Part shown: one piece after another, positions 58,021-64,000 of the stretch | How positions within the stretch are numbered: the first letter of the stretch is position 1 | How the letters are laid out: the number at the start of each line of letters is the position of its first letter | Assembly: GCA_029204225.1 (NCBI GenBank) | Contig: CM055106.1 | Span: forward strand, 51,343,325 to 51,407,324 | DNA from: Diphasiastrum complanatum | Lineage: Eukaryota; Streptophyta; Lycopodiopsida; Lycopodiales; Lycopodiaceae | Length of the DNA: 64,000 nt | Direction: 5' to 3' | Translations under genes and position numbers: made by a program | The notes under the pieces: model-generated | Told to the model about the DNA's origin: nothing | Database searches by the model: none | Seen by the model: only the letters and a program-made list of their open reading frames with translations

Positions 58021-58670
58021 TGTGAAAGATTCAACTAGTTTGATCATATTTGCTACATTTCTATATTTGACAAATTGAGGCCAACTTTGTTTTAGACTTA
58101 GAGTTTGACTTTTCAAAGTTCATTAGTCTAAATTTCATTTGAATAAAAGCTTTTTGAAAGTGTTGGAAAGTTAGAAGTCGAGTTTGAGTAGATTCAAATT
58201 TGAATGTTGGGTACTTTGAATCTAGACCCAAAAATAGTAGGATTAGCATTTTGGTGGGAAAGCCAAATGGCCAAATAGGGTTTGGACCTGTTATAAAAGG
58301 ATGTAACTCGTGGAGAGACATATCTTCTCTATTCTTTATCTCATTTTATGCTTGTACATGGTTCTCTTGGGTTCTACTATCCATTGTTGCACTATACTTG
58401 TGATTGCATGCAATTCTATGTGTAGAATGATCTATATTTGTTATTTTTGGATCCACACGTGTGAAATATAGTAGCTTGCTGGTTTTGTACAGACAACAAC
58501 AATACTTTATCTTTTGATTCATGTTTGATCAAGTTCTATTAGAGTTTGCATCTCATTTTGTGTGTAGATGCTGATTTTTCTACATTGGTGAGATTGGTAG
58601 AGTAGCTTCTTTTGTAACCCAAGATCTTTTTGTGGATTGGATCGTCATTGATTTGAAATCCTTCACATCC
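58021..58670 (+). mobile_element. copia 3' LTR, right end uncertain
   Basis: Starts TGTGAAAGATTC after the polypurine tract and carries CCACACGTGTGAAA at 58453-58466. It differs from the LTR at 55812, so the two do not belong to one element. The end near 58670 is a guess from length. Confidence 0.55.
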
Positions 58671-60300
58671 ATTACCCGACTATTTCCATGATGATTTGAT
58701 TGAGATTATTGAAAAGACCGGTGAAATCCACGAGTTGACTATAGAGAAGAAGTCGAATGCAGATTGTGCAAACGAGCTAGATATCAGTAGATATGTGAAA
58801 CTACTTATTTGATAGTGTCAAGGAAGTGTATATCCTCATTGCCATACACCTGAAGGCCTTGAAAACTTTCATAGGGTGATCAAGCTGGCCCCTAGGATTG
58901 GAAGTAGTGATTCCTTGATTATCCGTGTGAGCCCCTTTCCTAGTGCAATTTTTCGACCAAGATCAATCCCCTGTTGGAAAATGCCCTAGTAGGGTACTTG
59001 GCAATACATTATCAAATAAAGATTCATTGCTAGTTGATGCTATCATATTAGATAATATTTTTTAATGGTTCTCAATGTGAAATTTTCACACGTGTGGGAA
59101 TGCCACAAAGTGTGATTTGATCTCCTAAGGGTTTGTGATTGCACCTAAATGAAATGTAGATTGAGAACCAAGATCAAACACTCAATTTGATGGCAAGAAC
59201 ACTCATCAACAAGTATAAAATTAGCATACAAGCACTTTCACACGTGTGGAGAAGCACAAATGAAAAAACTAAGTATGAAAAACACCTTGCTCTCGAGTAG
59301 AGAGAGAAATTAGCAATCAAGTCTCGGATAGAGAGAGAATCCAATAATGACTAGAATCACCAAAACTCGAGGTAGTCCATGTTCAATTTCTATTGGACCC
59401 CTTTTTTAGCACCTTTTAAATCTTATTGGATGAGTGACTCAACATCTTCTTGATTTGATTGGACCCTTCTAATGAAATTCTTACGTATGATTGGACCCTT
59501 GACCTTATGCCAACACTTTGACTTGGTCACTCATCAAATCTAATCTTTGACACGTGTAGTGAGCCTAACTAGCTCGAGCTACATCATAATCTTGGCCTAA
59601 TAATGGAAATACATGTGTACTTGACTATTTTGCCTCTAAACCCAAAAATGGCCCACTCAACTTCCTACACATAGATGCTTGATGGAAAAACTTGCTCAAA
59701 CCCATAAAATCAACATAGATAGCTTTTTGATTTTTCACACTCAATCTTTTAGACAAGTAAATGCAAGGAAAAATGGCTAAATCTTAAGACATTGTTTGAG
59801 CAATTGTGAATCTATGATTAAATGCCCATATCTTTTCAATAGAACTCCAGATTGAAGTTTTTTTTGAAGTTTGACCATTATATCCACATGTTTGTCATCA
59901 TATCTTGCTTACAATCTACTCAAAATCATTGGTTCAACTTTTTATCAATATTTGTATATGCTTAGTATCTAAATATTCAAATTAAATTACCATATGACTA
60001 AAGAATAAAATGTGCATATTTACTAAGAGTGGTTTCACACGAAAGAGTCAAGGCCATTTCAAAATTTTCACTTTTTCACCAATTTGAAAGCCGAGGTCCT
60101 TCCGCGTCATTCCATGTGAAAGGCCCTTGTTTTAGGTCAAGGTCAAGGTCAATTAATATATATTGTAGAGTTTTACCTTCTTGTAAAATCCCTGAATAGA
60201 TGTAATCTTCAAAATGAAAAGTGTAAAAAGATAGGGTTTTTGTTAGGGTTTGTTTTTAGAGTATAGGGTTTTGAGGAGGAAAAGTATCCATTAAAGGGAG
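58671..60300. other. spacer with further LTR-like DNA, no gene
   Basis: From 58973 (TGTTGGAAAATGCCC) on, the DNA carries TTTCACACGTGTGG-type motifs at 59083 and 59236 and looks like another eroded LTR, but no borders are clear. The rest is AT-rich. Confidence 0.4.
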
Positions 60301-60301
60301 G

Positions 60302-60424
60302 AGAGAGAGGTGAGAGAGAGAGAGAGAGAGACACACACACACACGCTTGAACTCTTGCAATTACACAGAAAAGTAGCCATTAAAGCGAGGTGAGAGAGAG
60401 AGACACTTGAACTCTTGCAATTAC
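60302..60424 (+). repeat. duplicated segment in the leader of GRAS gene 2
   Basis: AAAGTA(T/G)CCATTAAAG(G/C)GAGG, a GA run and CTTGAACTCTTGCAATTACAC occur twice (the last block at 60345-60365 and 60405-60425). The first copy has a longer GA run plus an (AC)n tract. It lies 100-220 bp before the GRAS start and so probably in its 5' UTR or proximal promoter. Confidence 0.8.
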
Positions 60425-60521
60425 ACCGGACAGCACTTTGAGCTCTTGGAATCTTCTCGATTAGTCCAGCTTGCCTTGTGGAGAATTCAATTGTCTTGTT
60501 TAGGTGTATGTCCCTTCGTGA

Positions 60522-62423
60522 ATGGCAGGAAATCGGTCCGGCCCAGATATTGATTCCCAATTTGCAGAGAATATTTGTCATTCGAATGCTGCACTGACTT
60601 ACATATCTCAAATTTTAATGGACGAGGATGATCTGGACGAGCACAAAAAGTGTATGTCTTTGACGAGTATCTCGTACAAGGCAATGGAAAAAGAGCTGGC
60701 AGGTCTTTTGAACAATTCTACGTCCTCAGGACTGAGCGAGACAGCCTCATCTGGTGTACTCAAGAAATTTGAGAGTGAAAATGAGGTGGAGAAGCAGAAG
60801 ATCTTGACCAGCCAAGTGATGCAGGTAAATGAAATAGATATTCTTTCAATGGAGTCTCCGGAGCGTATGGCGATAGATTCTGAGCAGTACATGACTAGCA
60901 ATGGCTTCATTTCTACATCCTTACCACATGTGCCCTCTTATGTGGGAGGGTCCTTTACAAGCTTTTCAATCTCTAGACAATTAACTCCAGACAGTAGTCA
61001 AGTACTCTTAAATGAATTTCTTGCACAGGGTGAAGATCCAGTAGAGTCGTCACTCAACGGCAATCAAGAGGTCCGGGCTGACATATCATTATTTCAAGGC
61101 AATATCAGATCTGGTAAGTCAACTCATGACGATAATCTTTCTAAGAACAATATAGATCAACAGGACAGTCTTTTGGAAACTTCGCGGAGAAAAAATGTTT
61201 TTAAAAATGTGTGGCATCACAAGAGCCTCCACTCTTTTGCCCGACCGGCTGCGAGAGCTCAGCCAAAGGCAGTTGACTCCACTGATCCAGCCTCAGCAGG
61301 TCTGATCCAAATGTTAGTAGAATGCGCACAGGCAGTGTCATCAAATGATGTAAAGGAGGCCGGGCGACTTATCAATGACATAAGAAGACAATCGTCTCCT
61401 TTCGGAAGCTGGAAACAGCGTCTGGCACACTATTTTGTGGAGGCTTTGGCAGCCAGATTATCTGGGGCTGGTCCTCGCCTTTACATTTCACTGCAAAATT
61501 ACAGTCCGTCCGTAATGGAGATGTTGAAGGCCTTGCGCGTTTACTTGGATCGAACTCCCTACATCAAGATTCCTCACTTTTATGCCAATGAGATCATTCT
61601 TCATGCGTGTGAAAGAGAGTCCAGACTTCACATAGTGGACTTTGGAATCTTGTATGGCATCCAATGGCCTAGCCTGATCGAGGCTCTTGCAAATCGACAA
61701 GGCGGTCCTCCTCGTTTGAGAATCACAGGCATTGAATTTCCTCAGCCTGGTTTTAAGCCTGCGGGCAGAGTGGAAGAGACAGGTCGTCGGCTGGCCGAAG
61801 TCGCTAGTCTTTGCAAAGTTCCCTTTGAGTATCATGCCTTGGCAATCAAGTGGGAAAACATTCAGCCTGCATCTTTGCATTTAAGACATGACGACGTGCT
61901 GATTGTGAACTGCATGTTTAGGCTTAGGCATCTTATGGATGAAACCATGATGGCGGAAAGCCCCAGGAAGATATTACTGGAAAAAATTAGAAGCATGAAC
62001 CCTAAAATTTTTCTACAAGGAGATCTTAACACAGGAAATAACTCACCTTTGGGTTTTATGAATCGCTTCCACGAATCTCTTGCGGATTACACAAATAAAT
62101 TCGAGGCAATTGATGCATGCATTCCAAGGGATTCCCCTGAGCGACTTTTAAGGGATCAGGTATGTTATGGTAGTGTCATTCTAAATGTTTTAGCCTGCGA
62201 GGGTTTAGAGAGAGTTGAGAGGGGCGAACGTTATACTAGATGGCAGTTTCTGACACAGAGAGCCGGCTTCAAAATTTCACCTCTTCATACAAGGGCTTGT
62301 AACAAAGTCAGAGATCTACTGAAAATGTACCACAAAAATTTTGGGGTGAGTGAGCATGGAGGATGGTTGCTCTTAGGTTGGAGGGGCCGACCTACACATT
62401 GTGTTTCTGCTTGGCAAATTTAA
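60522..62423 (+). CDS. GRAS-domain transcription regulator 2 (SCL9/SCL14-like, LISCL type)
   Basis: Single exon, 633 residues, no stop. TGA at 60519-60521 directly before the ATG in the same frame fixes the start. The N-terminal 240 residues are Ser/Glu-rich. The GRAS domain starts near STDPASAGLIQMLVECAQAV (252-271). VHIID lies at 369-382 (LHIVDFGILYGIQW), then GRVEETGRRLAEVASLCKVP, MFRLRHLMDETMMAESPRK, and the PFYRE-like ILNVLACEGLERVERGE. It ends GWLLLGWRGRPTHCVSAWQI. The protein is a close paralogue of the gene at 29.0 kb: most GRAS-domain positions are identical. It lacks about 40 residues just before the domain that gene 1 has. Its role is that of a nuclear GRAS co-regulator; targets are unknown. 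Confidence 0.95.
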   Translation: MAGNRSGPDIDSQFAENICHSNAALTYISQILMDEDDLDEHKKCMSLTSISYKAMEKELAGLLNNSTSSGLSETASSGVLKKFESENEVEKQKILTSQVMQVNEIDILSMESPERMAIDSEQYMTSNGFISTSLPHVPSYVGGSFTSFSISRQLTPDSSQVLLNEFLAQGEDPVESSLNGNQEVRADISLFQGNIRSGKSTHDDNLSKNNIDQQDSLLETSRRKNVFKNVWHHKSLHSFARPAARAQPKAVDSTDPASAGLIQMLVECAQAVSSNDVKEAGRLINDIRRQSSPFGSWKQRLAHYFVEALAARLSGAGPRLYISLQNYSPSVMEMLKALRVYLDRTPYIKIPHFYANEIILHACERESRLHIVDFGILYGIQWPSLIEALANRQGGPPRLRITGIEFPQPGFKPAGRVEETGRRLAEVASLCKVPFEYHALAIKWENIQPASLHLRHDDVLIVNCMFRLRHLMDETMMAESPRKILLEKIRSMNPKIFLQGDLNTGNNSPLGFMNRFHESLADYTNKFEAIDACIPRDSPERLLRDQVCYGSVILNVLACEGLERVERGERYTRWQFLTQRAGFKISPLHTRACNKVRDLLKMYHKNFGVSEHGGWLLLGWRGRPTHCVSAWQI

Positions 62424-63184
62424 GAATGGCAAGTATCCATCTCCACGTGTTGAGGACCAAATTGTGTTGTGCTTTGTAAATTTGCTCTTGTTTTCGTTCT
62501 CAAATCTGTCCTATATGGCTAGATGCTTATTATGAGTGCTATGATAGAAGTTGGGCTCAAGGCCAAGGGTTTCTCCTCGCTATACGATTGATGTCTTTGT
62601 TTTTTAATACACTGCTGTGAATGGATTTGTGTGTAATCTTCTGCTTTTATCCTCTGATCGATTATATTAACTGTACTATTTAGTTTCAACTTTTTAACCC
62701 TGTCTTGCCTTGCAAGGAGTGTGCTTGTGAAAACATTTTAAAGCATCTTATAAAAAACCCCTAAGATTTCTATGAAGTCAATAAAAGGCTAAAATAAATC
62801 TTAAAATTTAAATTCAGAACTAAAATCAATAGATTTTGAACATTGAAAACTTACAAATCTAAAAATGAAGTGGTAAAATATGAGTCTCAACAATTGGCCT
62901 GTTTGTATTCGGTTTTTTTGAGCACTGCTCAGCAATCATGTGCAACATGAACATGAATGTGTTTTGGCTTTCATTCCAATGAAAGCAGTTATTCAGGAGG
63001 ACAAGAAGGAAGTATTTTGCCTTTCAACTACACAAAAAATTAGGCATGCATGTGTTTTGCACATAGGAGGCATGGTCCACAGTGATTTTCAATCTCAATG
63101 GCATGTGACCAATAAAACCGTGCCACTCGGTTAATGTTGGAGTATATGTGCTGAGAAATCTGCATGCGTGACAACGTCAATTAG
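62424..63184. other. 3' flank of GRAS gene 2, no gene seen
   Basis: AT-rich. It includes the expected 3' UTR. A 64-codon plus-strand frame at 62940-63134 has no recognisable domain. Confidence 0.5.
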
Positions 63185-63355
63185 TTTTCTATTTTTGATT
63201 TGTTGAGTGCCGTTTTTTGTGGCTTGTTGAAGACTACAACTATCATCTCATGGTTGGTTGCATGGATCTACTGTATAGGATCCATCTTCGGGATAGCTCT
63301 TGCTCAATTGCTCGGTGTGCTGATTCTGCTTGCTGCCACAGGAGCCCAGGGTTGA
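63185..63355 (+). other. short hydrophobic ORF, possible orphan exon
   Basis: 56 codons without a Met start read SIFDLLSAVFCGLLKTTTII, then SWLVAWIYCIGSIFGIALAQ and LLGVLILLAATGAQG. This is one or two likely membrane helices. It could be a leftover exon of a membrane protein, but the family is not recognised and chance is possible. Confidence 0.2.
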
Positions 63356-63597
63356 GGTAATGTTGCATTCTCCTTCAGGCTTTTGATTCAGATGAGATAA
63401 GAAATAGACTTAAAATGGAGTGTTCACATTTGTGGATGTAACTTTTTTTCTTGATTGGATGCAGTTTTGGGAGCAGCAAAGGCACCTGAATTCTGATATC
63501 TGTAAATTTAGAGGAAGATTGAAATTGTTTAGCTATTAAAATTTAAGTACTATTAGTGAATGTTTGACTGTTTTTTTGAAGAATTGAAAAACAAAAG

Positions 63598-63676
63598 GTT
63601 CGAACCATTTTCCGATTCGAACCTGGCCTGGTGGTTCGAACCTCAAAGAATCGGTTCAAATTGGCCGGTTCGAATC
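63598..63676. repeat. cluster of GGTTCGAACC-type words
   Basis: Five variants (GGTTCGAACC, GATTCGAACC, GGTTCGAACC, GGTTCAAAT, GGTTCGAATC) lie within 80 bp, some inverted. They resemble the B box of tRNA-derived promoters, but no A box or tRNA fold is present. Confidence 0.7.
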
Positions 63677-63811
63677 GGGATGCAACCTTGGTCTGATCAC
63701 TTGCCATCATCCCATTGAATTGAACTAAACAATGCTTGAAATTTTTCAGTTAAACATAGCATAAGAAAGCCCTCAAAGTAGCAAAAGACATCATTTGCTA
63801 CGTGTGTGAGA

Positions 63812-63845
63812 GAGCGATGAAGACATTAGAGCGATGAAGACATTA
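63812..63845. repeat. 17-bp tandem duplication
   Basis: GAGCGATGAAGACATTA occurs twice in direct succession. Confidence 0.95.
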
Positions 63846-63859
63846 GAGAAAAAAGGGGC

Positions 63860-63960
63860 TTTTAAAAAAGATACTTTTTATTCTTTTTCTCAAAAGTTTC
63901 TTCCACATGGTCCAATCAAAACACTCAAATTTGAAATCTACGTAACGTAGCTCCTTCAAA
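63860..63960. repeat. dispersed repeat, second copy of 37195-37300
   Basis: The same order of words as at 37.2 kb: G-rich start, T-rich run, CCACATGGTCCAATCAAAAC, CTACGTAACGTAG. Confidence 0.5.
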
Positions 63961-64000
63961 TTGATTTTCGTTTCTTTTTAAAAGAACTGTAATTTTGCAT

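Noticed and set aside
63598-63676. tRNA or SINE from GGTTCGAA words
   Set aside because: No A box and no cloverleaf; the words are repeated in both orientations.

Overview
This window reads as nuclear DNA of a land plant. It has intron-containing plant gene families (a 2-oxoglutarate/Fe(II) dioxygenase and two GRAS regulators of the SCL9/SCL14-like LISCL type), Ty1/copia and Ty3/gypsy retroelements primed by plant initiator tRNA-Met, long GA/CT microsatellites, an L1-like ORF1 relic and a CACTA-transposon relic. The very high retroelement load and deep decay suit a large TE-rich genome. A fern, lycophyte or other non-flowering lineage is possible, but I cannot fix the lineage from the sequence.

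Layout. 1-6.3 kb: decayed retroelement fragments (a coiled-coil gag-like frame, three copia scraps), simple repeats and a GTCGAGT-rich tract. 7.0-8.3 kb: an apparently intact three-exon dioxygenase gene of the DMR6/DLO-like group. 8.3-12.9 kb: mostly AT-rich spacer, with a short tRNA-derived SINE-like insertion (9.45 kb) and a gypsy integrase relic (11.2-11.9 kb). 12.9-22.5 kb: stacked pieces of copia and gypsy elements, including a copia element with gag, protease, RT and RNase H (17-21 kb). 22.63-27.48 kb: a copia element with both LTRs and near-matching 5-bp target duplications, from which the reverse transcriptase core is missing. 27.6-28.0 kb: gypsy gag relic. 29.0-31.0 kb: GRAS gene 1 (minus strand). 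33.4-37.2 kb: a minus-strand gypsy pol with many stops. 37.7-39.0 kb: a decayed multi-exon gene I do not recognise. 39.2-40.5 kb: a divergent histone H3-fold gene with a long C-terminal tail. 40.5-41.5 kb: copia gag start and tandem repeats. 42.4-43.9 kb: LINE ORF1 relic between two GA arrays. 44.9-51.2 kb: copia and gypsy relics plus an unrecognised protein-like frame at 48.6-49.3 kb. 52.1-53.0 kb: LTR-like DNA and a dense array of palindromes. 53.7-59.7 kb: CACTA relic, second copy of the minus-strand gypsy family, copia LTRs and RNase H. 60.5-62.4 kb: GRAS gene 2 (plus strand), a close paralogue of gene 1.

How it fits together. The only clearly intact host genes are the dioxygenase and the two GRAS genes. 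The GRAS genes point away from each other and are separated by about 29 kb of nested retroelements, which suggests a local inverted duplication later expanded by transposons. Many broken frames, including the histone-like gene, are interrupted at codons that a single C-to-T change on the coding strand explains (CAG to TAG, CAA to TAA, CGA to TGA). This is the expected trace of deaminated methylcytosine in silenced DNA. The most unusual items are the tailed H3-like gene, the array of GCCACGCGTGGC palindromes, and a recurring CACACGTGTG palindrome in the LTR-derived stretches.
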